DNA of 64,000 nt, from assembly GCF_001612765.1 (NCBI RefSeq), contig NZ_BDBB01000027.1, forward strand, positions 1 to 64,000, written 5' to 3'. The DNA is from Nocardia arthritidis NBRC 100137 (GTDB taxonomy: Bacteria; Actinomycetota; Actinomycetes; Mycobacteriales; Mycobacteriaceae). Numbering within the stretch: the first letter of the stretch is position 1; each line of letters opens with the position of its first letter. The translations under genes and the position numbers were made by a program. The notes below the pieces were generated by a model that saw nothing but the letters and a program-made list of their open reading frames with translations, searched no databases and was not told where the DNA came from. Shown piece by piece: positions 1-8,088 of this stretch.

Positions 1-173
1 CCGCGCGGCTCACCGGGGATGGGACGCCCCCCGGGCGGCGGGACCGGCCGGGCGCCGGGCGGCGGGCCGGGACGGGGATTCTGGTACGGATTGGGACTTG
101 GACGTGAACTCTGTGGAGGACGGCCGCCATGTGGCTCATCGCCGTAGGGGGAAGTCTCGTAGGGCGAATTCAC
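1..173 (-). CDS. Partial gene: proline/glycine-rich N-terminus, probable membrane protein
   Basis: Reading the minus strand from a GTG at 173 gives an open frame that runs off the left edge of the window. The 57 visible residues begin VNSPYETSPYGDEP and continue as a Pro/Gly/Arg/Asn-rich tail. Such low-complexity cytoplasmic tails are common at the N-terminus of actinobacterial membrane proteins, but no membrane segment is inside the window, so the function cannot be named. The start is supported by a GGAGA ribosome binding site eight bases upstream (minus strand, about 182-186). Its neighbour upstream on the same strand is the DUF5318 gene, 112 bp away. In Mycobacterium tuberculosis the DUF5318 gene lies beside ponA1; here ponA is about 5 kb away, so the neighbourhood is rearranged. 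Confidence 0.6.
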   Translation of the reverse strand, partial: MNSPYETSPYGDEPHGGRPPQSSRPSPNPYQNPRPGPPPGARPVPPPGGRPIPGEPR

Positions 174-285
174 TGACAAGATCTCCATAACTCGTAGCGG
201 TCCAAGTGGCTATCAGCGGTAGTCGTCACCGCGGCGGACGCATGCCGACTCCGCGAGTCACCCGACGGGCGAATGACCTGGCACT

Positions 286-705
286 TCATTCGGCGGCGGT
301 GCGCCGGTTCGCGCGTGTCCCGGTGCGGCGGCGTGGCGGCGCAGGCGTGGAACCGAGCACATAGGACTGCACCAGATGATTCCAGCTGCAGGTCCTGCAT
401 ACCTCGACGACATGGACCGAGAACTCCTCGCGCGTCTCGGCGAGGCGCACGAGTTCCTCGGGTGTGCGAGCCGATCCGGCGACCGGCCCGAGGCCGTCGC
501 CGAAGACCCAGGATACGAGGGTCAGTTGTTCCTTCCGGCAGATGGGGCATGTGACCTCACTCCCCCGACCGTGGAACTTCGCCGCACGTAGGAGATAGGG
601 ATTCGCATCACACACCTCGGCGACATCGACTCTGCCCGCATAGACGTCAGCCAGCAGCGACCGGCGCCGGAGGGCGTAGTCGACAACTTGCCGCTGAATT
701 CGCAC
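286..705 (-). CDS. DUF5318 family protein
   Basis: A 139-residue protein resembling M. tuberculosis Rv0049 (DUF5318), an actinobacterial family of unknown function. I chose the GTG at 705 because the protein then begins VRIQRQVVDYALRRRSLL, the conserved N-terminus; the frame is open further upstream but that part looks non-coding. Two CxxC pairs are visible, CPIC at residues 53-56 and CRTC at 103-106, which suggest a zinc-ribbon-like fold; a further Cys is at 32. The last 25 residues are basic and low-complexity. The gene is divergent from the DUF1707 pair at 819, with a 113-bp shared upstream region. Family recognition is firm, the zinc site is inference. Confidence 0.88.
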   Translation of the reverse strand: MRIQRQVVDYALRRRSLLADVYAGRVDVAEVCDANPYLLRAAKFHGRGSEVTCPICRKEQLTLVSWVFGDGLGPVAGSARTPEELVRLAETREEFSVHVVEVCRTCSWNHLVQSYVLGSTPAPPRRRTGTRANRRTAAE

Positions 706-818
706 GAGAACCAGAGTAGCGGTGTTGGAATCGGGCCGCCCCGGGCTGTGCGGATTGACCGGCTCCGGCGGGTGCCGGATCCGGCGCGTCGCGTCGTTAT
801 CCGGATTACGATCCGTCT

Positions 819-1907
819 GTGTCCACCGCAGCATCCGGGCGCACGCGAGCGCGTGACCTCGACCGCGCCACCGCGTCCAGCCTGCTGGATGCCGCCTACG
901 CCGAAGGCCAGCTCGGCGCCGACGAGTATCACGACCGAATCGCGCAGGCCGCGGCGGCGAAAACGCTCGGCGAACTGGCCGCGCTCACCGCCGATCTGCA
1001 AACCCCCGCCGCTGCGCGCGGGTTCACCGCGCAGCGCTCGTCGGCCACGCGAAAAATCTTGCGCCGCTCGGCATCCGGGGGAAGTTATCCCGATCACACC
1101 CGGGCGCGCGATGCCGATCGCGCCACTACTCGCGACCTGCTCGACTCCGCCCGCGCCGACGGCCAGCTGTCGGAAGAGGAGCACGACACCCTCACCGAAC
1201 TCGCCGCGGAGGCGCGCACCCTGGGGGATCTGAAGGATCTGGTCTCGGACTTGCAGCGGTCCCGCGATACCGCCCCCGCGCCGCGGCCGCCGCGTTCGCG
1301 TCGCCGTCAGTGGTACGTGGGTGCGGTGACCGTGGCCGCGGTGCTGGCCGCCTGCGCCGGATACCTCGCGGTCGCCCGGGAGGCGGAACCGCGACCGGCG
1401 GCGCAAGCGCTGCCCGTGCTGGACCAGGGGGCGGTGCAGCCTCTGGTGATCCCTACGCCGAGCCCGCACACCACCGAGGGAATCGCCACATTCCTGCGCA
1501 ACTACCAGCGGAAATTCGGCGACCTCCAAGTCGACGAGCTGTATATGCACGAGGATTACGCCACGCTCGTCCGTGCGGTGCCGGGCCAGCAGAACCGGAA
1601 GGTCGCCTACGACTACCGCGGTGGGTTCGCCCAGTCCGGGAAAATCGAGACGCGCAAGGCCGACACGCCGTCGGTGGATCTGGGCACGTTGAACGCGGAC
1701 GCGATCGGCCGGGCGCTCGCCGACGCGGCCACGATCACCCGCGTGCCGGGCGGCGCTGTGTCGCATTTCATGGTGAGTGCGAAGGGCGACAGGGGGTCTG
1801 TCGAACCAACCATCACCGTTCATGTGAACAACCCGGTCAGGGAGAACGGCTACTTCACGCTGACCCCGGCGGGCGAGATCCGCCTCGTCCGGCCGTTCGA
1901 GGGATAG
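819..1907 (+). CDS. Membrane protein with two DUF1707 domains
   Basis: A 362-residue protein with two copies of the short actinobacterial DUF1707 module (pattern RARDxDR...LLDxAxAEGQL...E...L) at about residues 9-64 and 94-148. An Arg-rich stretch and a single membrane segment (about 166-186) follow, then an extracytoplasmic region of about 175 residues that I do not recognise. The topology suggests a cytoplasmic sensor or protein-interaction head, one membrane pass and an external domain. The start is a GTG at 819 with a poor ribosome binding site. The paralogue at 1911 follows after only 3 bp, so the two are almost certainly cotranscribed. The function is unknown. Confidence 0.85.
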   Translation: MSTAASGRTRARDLDRATASSLLDAAYAEGQLGADEYHDRIAQAAAAKTLGELAALTADLQTPAAARGFTAQRSSATRKILRRSASGGSYPDHTRARDADRATTRDLLDSARADGQLSEEEHDTLTELAAEARTLGDLKDLVSDLQRSRDTAPAPRPPRSRRRQWYVGAVTVAAVLAACAGYLAVAREAEPRPAAQALPVLDQGAVQPLVIPTPSPHTTEGIATFLRNYQRKFGDLQVDELYMHEDYATLVRAVPGQQNRKVAYDYRGGFAQSGKIETRKADTPSVDLGTLNADAIGRALADAATITRVPGGAVSHFMVSAKGDRGSVEPTITVHVNNPVRENGYFTLTPAGEIRLVRPFEG

Positions 1908-1910
1908 GCG

Positions 1911-2708
1911 ATGGCGACCACCCGATACAGCGGCATCCGCGCCCGCGACACCGACCGCGCCGATGTCTGCGGCCTGCTCGATGCCGCGCTGGCCGATGGC
2001 CAGCTCACCGCGGGCGAGCACGCCGCGCGGACCGCCGAGGCGATGCGCGCCAGGTCCTTCGGCGAGCTCGACGCGTTGATCGGCGATCTGCAGATTCCGG
2101 GTGAACTCGCGAACGCCCCGGTGGTCCGCGTGGACCGTCGGCGTCCACGGCGCTGGTTGGCGCCGGTCTACACGATCGCTGCCGCTCTGGTCGCGGGTGC
2201 GATGGTGGGCGCGATCAGCCGGTGCGGCATCGATCTGCCTGGGTCGTCGGAGAAGGTTCCCGATATGACCACCGGTGCGGGCCTGGCCTACTTTCTCGCG
2301 GAGTACCGGGCCGAGTTCGGCGACCTGATCGCCGACGACGTCACGCTGTACCCGAAGTACGTCATCGTGGACCGGCAGCAGCCCGGCAACGAGTCGCAGA
2401 CCGGCGACTACTACTACAACGGCGACTTCCGCACCTCGCGGACCGCCGAGCGCAAAACGGGGACGCCCACCTTCGACCTCGCCGCCGTCGACGTGCCCGC
2501 CATCGCCCGGCTGCTGGCCGGCGCGCGGCAGACGGTGCGGTGCGCGGACGGCGAGATCAGCCACGTCGGCTTGGCGTTCGACACTCCTGGCGCGGTCGAG
2601 CGCGGTCCCGTGGCGAATATCTACGTGAAGTGCAAAGGCGGCGCGTCCGGGTACGCGAAGGTCACCTTCGCGGGCGAGCCGATCGCGGTCTTCCCCGCCT
2701 CTCGCTGA
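1911..2708 (+). CDS. Membrane protein with one DUF1707 domain, paralogue of upstream gene
   Basis: A 265-residue protein built like its upstream neighbour but with a single DUF1707 module (about residues 8-62), a basic linker, one membrane segment (about 83-103) and an external domain. The external domains share landmarks: a segment of the form FLxxYxxxFGDL, a motif around D/N-YYYNG or DYRGG, and a T/S-A-E-R-K/T-R-K stretch before a DL.A.D.I.R.LA segment. The pair therefore arose by tandem duplication, with a DUF1707 copy lost or gained. Two external cysteines (in TVRCADG and YVKCKGG) could form a disulfide. It starts at ATG 1911, 3 bp after the previous stop. Confidence 0.85.
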   Translation: MATTRYSGIRARDTDRADVCGLLDAALADGQLTAGEHAARTAEAMRARSFGELDALIGDLQIPGELANAPVVRVDRRRPRRWLAPVYTIAAALVAGAMVGAISRCGIDLPGSSEKVPDMTTGAGLAYFLAEYRAEFGDLIADDVTLYPKYVIVDRQQPGNESQTGDYYYNGDFRTSRTAERKTGTPTFDLAAVDVPAIARLLAGARQTVRCADGEISHVGLAFDTPGAVERGPVANIYVKCKGGASGYAKVTFAGEPIAVFPASR

Positions 2709-2738
2709 ACCATTGCAACGCCGGTACCTAGGCCACCT

Positions 2739-2768
2739 CTGTGCACAGATGTATCGCTCCGATATAGT
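2739..2768 (+). promoter_or_regulatory. Putative promoter and operator of padR-ino1
   Basis: A good -10 hexamer TATAGT lies at 2763-2768. Overlapping it is the inverted repeat TATCG-CTC-CGATA at 2752-2764, well placed to block RNA polymerase. A 10-bp palindrome CTGTGCACAG sits at 2739-2748, where the -35 element would be. PadR regulators commonly bind inverted repeats in their own promoters, so self-regulation is the simplest reading. It is inferred from sequence only. Confidence 0.45.
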
Positions 2769-2821
2769 GGAAAGTCGCATCCATCGGTTAGGTCTGTACA
2801 ACAGTCAGGGGGTGAAGCCCG

Positions 2822-3379
2822 GTGCTCGAACTGGCAATCCTCGGGCTGCTCCTCGAATCGCCCATGCACGGCTACGAACTGCGCAAGCGGTTGACCGGCC
2901 TGCTCGGGGCGTTTCGTGCCTTCTCCTACGGATCCCTCTACCCGACGCTGCGCCGCATGCAGGCGGACGGGTTGATCGCCGAGGAGATCCCCGCGGGCGC
3001 GACGACTCGCCGTGCGCGACGGGTTTACCAACTGACTCCGGCCGGGCGGGAGCGGTTCAGCGAGTTGCTCGCCGACACCGGACCGCAGAACTACACCGAC
3101 GACGGCTTCGGCGTTCATCTGGCCTTCTTCAGCCGCACCCCCGCGGAAGCGCGGATGCGGATCCTGGAGGGCAGGCGGCGTCAGGTCGAGGAGCGCCGAG
3201 AGGGGCTCCGGGAGGCGATCAAGAAGGCCAGCGGTTCGCTGGATCGCTACACCCGGCAGCTCCATCAACTCGGACTCGAATCAAGCGAGCGCGAAGTGCG
3301 CTGGCTCAACGAGTTGATTGCGGCGGAGCAATCGACGAAGGCGGCACCACAGAAAGAGGGAAATACCGGCCATGAGTGA
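2822..3379 (+). CDS. PadR family transcriptional regulator
   Basis: A 185-residue PadR-type winged-helix repressor. The N-terminal domain (MLELAILGLLLESPMHGYEL...SYGSLYPTLRRMQADGLI) is canonical, followed by a wing rich in Arg and a C-terminal coiled-coil-forming helix region (about 115-165) typical of PadR dimers. The start is GTG 2822 with a GGGGG-type ribosome binding site upstream. Its stop overlaps the ino1 start by 8 bp, so the two are translationally coupled. M. tuberculosis has the same gene pair (Rv0047c-Rv0046c). The arrangement suggests that this regulator controls inositol synthesis together with its own expression; the ligand is not evident. Confidence 0.93.
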   Translation: MLELAILGLLLESPMHGYELRKRLTGLLGAFRAFSYGSLYPTLRRMQADGLIAEEIPAGATTRRARRVYQLTPAGRERFSELLADTGPQNYTDDGFGVHLAFFSRTPAEARMRILEGRRRQVEERREGLREAIKKASGSLDRYTRQLHQLGLESSEREVRWLNELIAAEQSTKAAPQKEGNTGHE

Positions 3380-4472
3380 CATCGAGAAAGCTGACAACGC
3401 CACAGAGGTTCGCGTCGCCATCGTAGGTGTGGGAAACTGCGCCTCTTCGCTGGTCCAGGGCGTGCAGTACTACCGGGACGCGGACGAGTCCGCGACCGTT
3501 CCCGGTCTGATGCACGTGCGGTTCGGGCCCTACCACGTCCGCGACGTCAAGTTCGTCGCCGCGTTCGATGTGGACGCGAAGAAGGTCGGCTTCGACCTGG
3601 CCGAGGCCATCTTCGCCAGCGAGAACAACACCATCAAGATCTCCGACGTGCCGCCGAGCGACGTCGTCGTGCAGCGCGGCCCGACCCTCGACGGCATCGG
3701 CAAGTATTACGCGGAGACCATCGAGCTGTCCGAGGCCGAGCCGGTCGACGTGGTGCAGGTGCTGAAGGACAACAACGTCGACGTGCTGGTGTCCTACCTG
3801 CCGGTGGGTTCGGAGGAAGCCGACAAGTTCTACGCGCAGTGCGCGATCGACGCGGGTGTCGCGTTCGTCAACGCGCTGCCGGTGTTCATCGCCTCCGACC
3901 CGGTCTGGGCGGAGAAGTTCACGAAGGCCGGTGTCCCGATCGTCGGTGACGACATCAAGAGCCAGGTCGGCGCGACCATCACCCACCGCGTGATGGCCAA
4001 GCTGTTCGAGGATCGCGGCGTGCAGCTCGACCGCACCATGCAGCTCAACGTCGGCGGCAACATGGACTTCAAGAACATGCTCGAGCGTGAGCGCCTGGAG
4101 TCGAAGAAGATCTCCAAGACCCAGGCCGTGACCAGCAACCTCAAGAAGGAACTCGGCGCCAACGACGTGCACATCGGCCCGTCCGATCACGTGGGCTGGC
4201 TCGACGACCGCAAGTGGGCCTACGTACGCCTGGAGGGCCGCGCCTTCGGTGACGTGCCGCTGAACCTGGAGTACAAGCTCGAGGTGTGGGACTCGCCGAA
4301 CTCCGCGGGCATCATCATCGACGCGGTGCGCGCGGCGAAGATCGCCAAGGATCGCGGCATCGGCGGACCGGTCATCCCGGCCTCGGCCTACCTGATGAAG
4401 TCCCCCCCGCAGCAGCTGGCCGACGACATCGCGCGCACCCAGCTGGAAGCTTTCATCATCGGCGCGGAGTAA
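3372..4472 (+). CDS. ino1: Inositol-3-phosphate synthase (mycobacterial type)
   Basis: A 366-residue myo-inositol-1-phosphate synthase that converts glucose 6-phosphate to inositol 3-phosphate with NAD. This is the first step to phosphatidylinositol, PIMs, lipoarabinomannan and mycothiol. An NAD-binding glycine motif is at the N-terminus (VGVGNCASSL), followed by the family segments SYLPVGSEEADKFY, GDDIKSQVGAT, LNVGGNMDF and SYLMKSPPQQ-like. The length and sequence match the short actinobacterial class. I start at ATG 3372 rather than further upstream because the residues before it are Arg-rich and unrelated, and the ATG overlaps the padR stop. A strong terminator follows at 4490. Confidence 0.97.
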   Translation: MSDIEKADNATEVRVAIVGVGNCASSLVQGVQYYRDADESATVPGLMHVRFGPYHVRDVKFVAAFDVDAKKVGFDLAEAIFASENNTIKISDVPPSDVVVQRGPTLDGIGKYYAETIELSEAEPVDVVQVLKDNNVDVLVSYLPVGSEEADKFYAQCAIDAGVAFVNALPVFIASDPVWAEKFTKAGVPIVGDDIKSQVGATITHRVMAKLFEDRGVQLDRTMQLNVGGNMDFKNMLERERLESKKISKTQAVTSNLKKELGANDVHIGPSDHVGWLDDRKWAYVRLEGRAFGDVPLNLEYKLEVWDSPNSAGIIIDAVRAAKIAKDRGIGGPVIPASAYLMKSPPQQLADDIARTQLEAFIIGAE

Positions 4473-4489
4473 TTCGGCAGACCGACGCA

Positions 4490-4520
4490 AGCCGGCCGGA
4501 GGCAATGCCTCCGGCCGGCT
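4490..4520. terminator. Stem-loop terminator after ino1
   Basis: A perfect 14-bp GC-rich stem (AGCCGGCCGGAGGC with its complement) encloses an AAT loop, 18 bp after the ino1 stop. There is no clear T tract. It lies between convergent genes (ino1 and the GyrI-like gene ending at 4541), so it probably works in both directions. Confidence 0.75.
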
Positions 4521-4540
4521 GCGTTGGTACGACGTCCGCG

Positions 4541-4966
4541 CTAGTCCAGGGAGACGTAGACCTCCACCGACGCCGGTCCGGTGTAGCGCTCTACCTCGGC
4601 GGTGTGAGAACGGGTGATGGTTCCCGCGTTCTCGGCCTTCGCCACCTGCGCCCAGGCGGTGCGCAGCAGGTCGTAGGGCTTGTCGGCGACGACGAATTTG
4701 GCGTAGCGGCCTTGCGGGATGAGGGTGAGCACATCGCCGGGGTCCAACTCGTCCATCCCAGCGATCTCGTAGCCGAGCACCGCGACGGCGTGATCGTTCT
4801 GGCCGATGTAGGCGGCCACCCGGGGCACGGTCTTCTCCCGCGCCAGATACCGGTCCCACGTGAAGTTCACCAGGTCGAGGTCACGCGCGGTCACCTCGCG
4901 GCCGGCCAGCGGCACGGTCAGGCCGGCGACCATGCTCTGCGGCAAAGTGACGATCTCGAAGTCCAC
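4541..4966 (-). CDS. GyrI-like / effector-binding domain protein
   Basis: A 141-residue stand-alone effector-binding (GyrI-like, AraC E-binding type) domain. It starts MDFEIVTLPQSMVAG, has a central GYEIAGMDELDPGDV segment and ends in a beta strand VEVYVSL, the usual order of this two-fold-symmetric ligand-binding fold. There is no DNA-binding domain. It is the second of two tandem homologues, 9 bp after the stop of its upstream paralogue (4976-5434), so they are one operon. Stand-alone members bind small hydrophobic molecules or act as drug-sequestering proteins; which applies here is unknown. Confidence 0.8.
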   Translation of the reverse strand: MDFEIVTLPQSMVAGLTVPLAGREVTARDLDLVNFTWDRYLAREKTVPRVAAYIGQNDHAVAVLGYEIAGMDELDPGDVLTLIPQGRYAKFVVADKPYDLLRTAWAQVAKAENAGTITRSHTAEVERYTGPASVEVYVSLD

Positions 4967-4975
4967 TGTCTGTTC

Positions 4976-5434
4976 CTACCCGTTGCCCTGCTCGTCTGCC
5001 AATGCCACGAAGACTTCCACCGTTCGTGCGTCCGGATAGTGTTCCCAGTCGCCGGTATAGGCGCGCAGGAGCCGCCCCGCGGCCTCCGCGTCCCAGACCG
5101 CTCGCCAGATGCTCACGATGGTGTCGCCGAGATTGTCGCCGCTGGCGATGAACCGGGCGAAGCGCCCGGCGGGCACCCGGGCGAGCACGTCGCCGGGCTG
5201 CAGGTCGGCCAAGCTGTGGCAGCGGTAGCCGACGATATGGGTCAGGTACGAATTGATCTCCGGCGCGTGGTCGACGTACGCCGTGGTGGGCGGTCCGGGC
5301 AGCTTGCGGGCCAGGTTTCGCTTCCACGCCTCTTCGACTTTCGCGCGGCGCGGCCCCTCGACCGCGAGCGCGGGGCTGCGAAGCACTGTTCCCGCTACCA
5401 GCGTCTCGGGTTGGTCAACGACATTGAAATCCAC
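4976..5434 (-). CDS. GyrI-like / effector-binding domain protein, tandem paralogue
   Basis: A 152-residue homologue of the neighbouring 4541-4966 gene, aligned from its first residues (VDFNVVDQPETLVAG against MDFEIVTLPQSMVAG) through a GYRCHSLADLQPGDVLARVPAGRFARF core to VEVFVAL. I prefer the GTG at 5434 because it aligns with the paralogue's start and has AGGGG eight bases upstream; a longer frame exists to 5566 but its extra residues are low-complexity. The residue differences in the pocket suggest the two copies bind different ligands or work as a pair. Function unknown. Confidence 0.75.
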   Translation of the reverse strand: MDFNVVDQPETLVAGTVLRSPALAVEGPRRAKVEEAWKRNLARKLPGPPTTAYVDHAPEINSYLTHIVGYRCHSLADLQPGDVLARVPAGRFARFIASGDNLGDTIVSIWRAVWDAEAAGRLLRAYTGDWEHYPDARTVEVFVALADEQGNG

Positions 5435-5684
5435 CGGCGTAGCCCCTATGTCTCGTCTGTCTTCAATTGGCGTCGCTCCCGGTGCCCTCCATGGTGCGCA
5501 GGCTACCGCCTCCGGGCCCGCCGCTCGCGCCGCGCTGTCGTCGCTCGAGCGCATATCCTTCCGCATCGTTTCCGCGGTTTCGGCGTCGGCCCGTTCCGAC
5601 GCACTCGCTGTTCGCTCTCACTCTGGCAAACGATGCTGCCATGTCATGCGTTCCGCCGGGCCACGGAAGGTCACAGCATCATCG

Positions 5685-7955
5685 CTATCCAGGAACCGGA
5701 ATGCTCAGGCCCGGGAAAATCTCCACCTCTCTGGGCGGTTGGGGGCTAGACGGGATGATCACGACGGGTTCGCGCTGCGGTGACTGCTGCGGGGGATTGA
5801 GGATGTCGTAGGGGCCGCCCGAGGGCGGCTTGCTCTGATTCGGCCGGTCCGGGGCCTGCGTCCCCGGGAACTGTTCGATGGGTGTGCCGTCGAGCGCGTC
5901 GTCCATCACCTGTTTCCAGATGTCGGCGGGCAGGCCGGAGCCGTAGATGTCGGCGCCGCGCGCGGTGCGGATCGGCTGGGACTGCTCGGTTCCGATCCAT
6001 ACCGCCGTGGACAGCGACGGGGTGAACCCGATCATCCACGCGTCCTTGTTCAGGTCGCTCGTACCGAGTTGCGTGGTTCCGGTTTTGGCGGCCGAGGGAC
6101 GGTTGTTCTTCAGCGCGTGCCCATTGGAGTAGGCCGCGATCGGGAGCATGGCCTCGGTGGTGTTCTCCGCGATCCTGCGGGGGATGCTCTGCCGCCCCTC
6201 GGGCAGTTGTTCACCGACCTGCTGGTCCGGGCCGCGATCCAGGAGCACCCGCCCATCACCGGTCACCACGCGCTGGACGAAATAGGGCCGGTGATAGACG
6301 CCTGACGCGCCGATCGTGGCGTATGCCGAGGCCATGTCGATGGGCCGGACCGAATACTGCCCGAGGACGATCCCGTTCAGCGGTCGCCCGCCGTCCTCGG
6401 TGAGGGTCTTGCCCGGCACGCCCGGCAGTTCCTCCGGGATGCCCGCCGCGTGCGCCGCGTCCGCGATCGCCTGCGGGCCGTCGAACATCGTCATGGTCAA
6501 CCGGTAGAAGCTGGTGTTCAGCGAGCGCTTCAGCGCCTCCGCCATGGTGCACTTGCCGCACGATTCGCCGTCCACGTTGGTGATCCGGGTACCGCGGTCG
6601 GTCACGGGGGAGCTGTCCAGCACGCGAGACAGCGGGATGCTCTGCTGCTGCGCGGCGATCGCCGCGAAGACCTTGAACGCCGACCCGGTCTGCAACGGCG
6701 CCTGGGCGAAATCGAAGCCGATACCGTCGTAGCCGCCGAAGTACGCGCGCACCGCGCCGGAGCGCGGGTCGATCGACACCACGGCGGCGCGCAGTTCCGG
6801 TGGCTGCGCACCGAGCCGGTCGCGCACCGCGCCCAGCACCGCCTGCTGCGCCCTGGTGTCGATGGTCGTGGTGATCTGCAACGCGCCCTTGTTCAAGTCG
6901 CGCTCACTGATGCCGGAGTCGCGTAGTTCGCGCACCACCTGATTGCGGATCAGGCCCTCGGGGCCGCGGGTCACGTTGTCGTCCGGGATCTGGGTGAGCG
7001 GGATGATCGGCGGAAAGATGGTCGCGTCGCGATCGCCCGGCGCCAGCGCGCCCATCTCCACCATGCCGTCGAGCACGTAGCGCCAGCGCGCTTTGAGGTC
7101 CGCGAGGTGGGTTTCCGGGTCCAGGATCGAGGGTGTCCGGATCAGCGCCGCGAGCACCGCGCCCTCCGCGAGGGTCAGCTGATCGACCTGTTTGCCGAAG
7201 TAGACCTTGGCCGCCGCGGCGATGCCGTAGGACCCCCGGCCGTAGTAGATGGTGTTGAGGTACGCGGCGAGGATGTCGTCTTTACTCCACTGCCGCGCCA
7301 TCTTCGCCGCGATGATCAGCTCGCGCATCTTGCGGGTGACGGTGCGCTCGGAGCCGAGGAACGCGTTCTTGACGTACTGCTGGGTGATCGTGGAGCCGCC
7401 GCCCGCATTGTCCTTGCCGAGCAGGTTGTCCCGTGCGGCACGCAGGAAGCCGGAAGTCGAATAACCGGGATTGGTGTAGAAATTGCGGTCCTCCGCCGAC
7501 AGCACCGCGTCGCGTACCGGCCGCGGCACCTCGGACAACGGGACCGGCGTCCGGTTTCCGTCCGGCGGAACGATTTTCGCGAGCACGGTGCCGCCGTCGG
7601 AGGCGAAGATGGTCGCGATCTGATTCGTCTGCACCGCATTCGGATCCGGGATCTCGGCGCTCCAGTATGCCAGGACGGACAGCAGCGCGGGCACCACGCC
7701 GAAGAGGATGAACAAGGCCAGCAGCAGGCGACGGATACGTTCGGCTCTGCTGCGCGGCGGCCGATTCGGCTCCGCCGGACGCGGGATGGGCGGCCGTGAT
7801 TTCCGGCGGGCCTCGACGCGTTCGCGCCGGTTCCGTGCGTCCCGCTTCGCCGCATCCGCCCGCTGCGTCCAGCCCGCGATCGAGGCATACGGTGCGGTCG
7901 GGGGAGCCCCCTTGGCGCCGCGTCCACGTCCTCGCGGTTTGCGGAACGAGCTCAC
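5685..7955 (-). CDS. Class A penicillin-binding protein (PonA type)
   Basis: A bifunctional peptidoglycan glycosyltransferase/DD-transpeptidase of about 756 residues. It has a basic, Pro-rich cytoplasmic tail (about 1-76) and one membrane anchor (about 78-98). The GT51 domain carries the catalytic Glu in AEDRNFY and the GGGSTITQQ motif near 190. The transpeptidase domain has SxxK as SAFK (about 427-430), SxN as SLN (about 480-482) and KTG as KTGTTQ, and the C-terminus is Pro/Ser-rich. I prefer GTG 7955 because GGAGGAG then sits six bases upstream; an ATG at 7961 is adjacent to that site and less likely. It polymerises and cross-links the cell wall during growth. M. tuberculosis ponA1 lies near the Rv0049/ino1 region, which supports this name. 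Confidence 0.95.
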   Translation of the reverse strand: MSSFRKPRGRGRGAKGAPPTAPYASIAGWTQRADAAKRDARNRRERVEARRKSRPPIPRPAEPNRPPRSRAERIRRLLLALFILFGVVPALLSVLAYWSAEIPDPNAVQTNQIATIFASDGGTVLAKIVPPDGNRTPVPLSEVPRPVRDAVLSAEDRNFYTNPGYSTSGFLRAARDNLLGKDNAGGGSTITQQYVKNAFLGSERTVTRKMRELIIAAKMARQWSKDDILAAYLNTIYYGRGSYGIAAAAKVYFGKQVDQLTLAEGAVLAALIRTPSILDPETHLADLKARWRYVLDGMVEMGALAPGDRDATIFPPIIPLTQIPDDNVTRGPEGLIRNQVVRELRDSGISERDLNKGALQITTTIDTRAQQAVLGAVRDRLGAQPPELRAAVVSIDPRSGAVRAYFGGYDGIGFDFAQAPLQTGSAFKVFAAIAAQQQSIPLSRVLDSSPVTDRGTRITNVDGESCGKCTMAEALKRSLNTSFYRLTMTMFDGPQAIADAAHAAGIPEELPGVPGKTLTEDGGRPLNGIVLGQYSVRPIDMASAYATIGASGVYHRPYFVQRVVTGDGRVLLDRGPDQQVGEQLPEGRQSIPRRIAENTTEAMLPIAAYSNGHALKNNRPSAAKTGTTQLGTSDLNKDAWMIGFTPSLSTAVWIGTEQSQPIRTARGADIYGSGLPADIWKQVMDDALDGTPIEQFPGTQAPDRPNQSKPPSGGPYDILNPPQQSPQREPVVIIPSSPQPPREVEIFPGLSIPVPG

Positions 7956-8088
7956 GATCATCTCCTCCCGGAGCGCCGGACGAACTCACCTGCACGAACG
8001 AACGGAAAAGAGCGTCGAAAGCCAGAGTTTACCGTGTTCTCTCACAAGCGGCTTTCCACTTTCCGGCCGTTGCACACAGCCGATCGAC

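Noticed and set aside
522..2801. Very long minus-strand frame (759 codons) opposite the DUF1707 genes
   Set aside because: It lies antisense to two supported genes, is Arg/Gly-rich with no recognisable domain, and overlaps the DUF5318 gene. Such frames are a by-product of high GC content.
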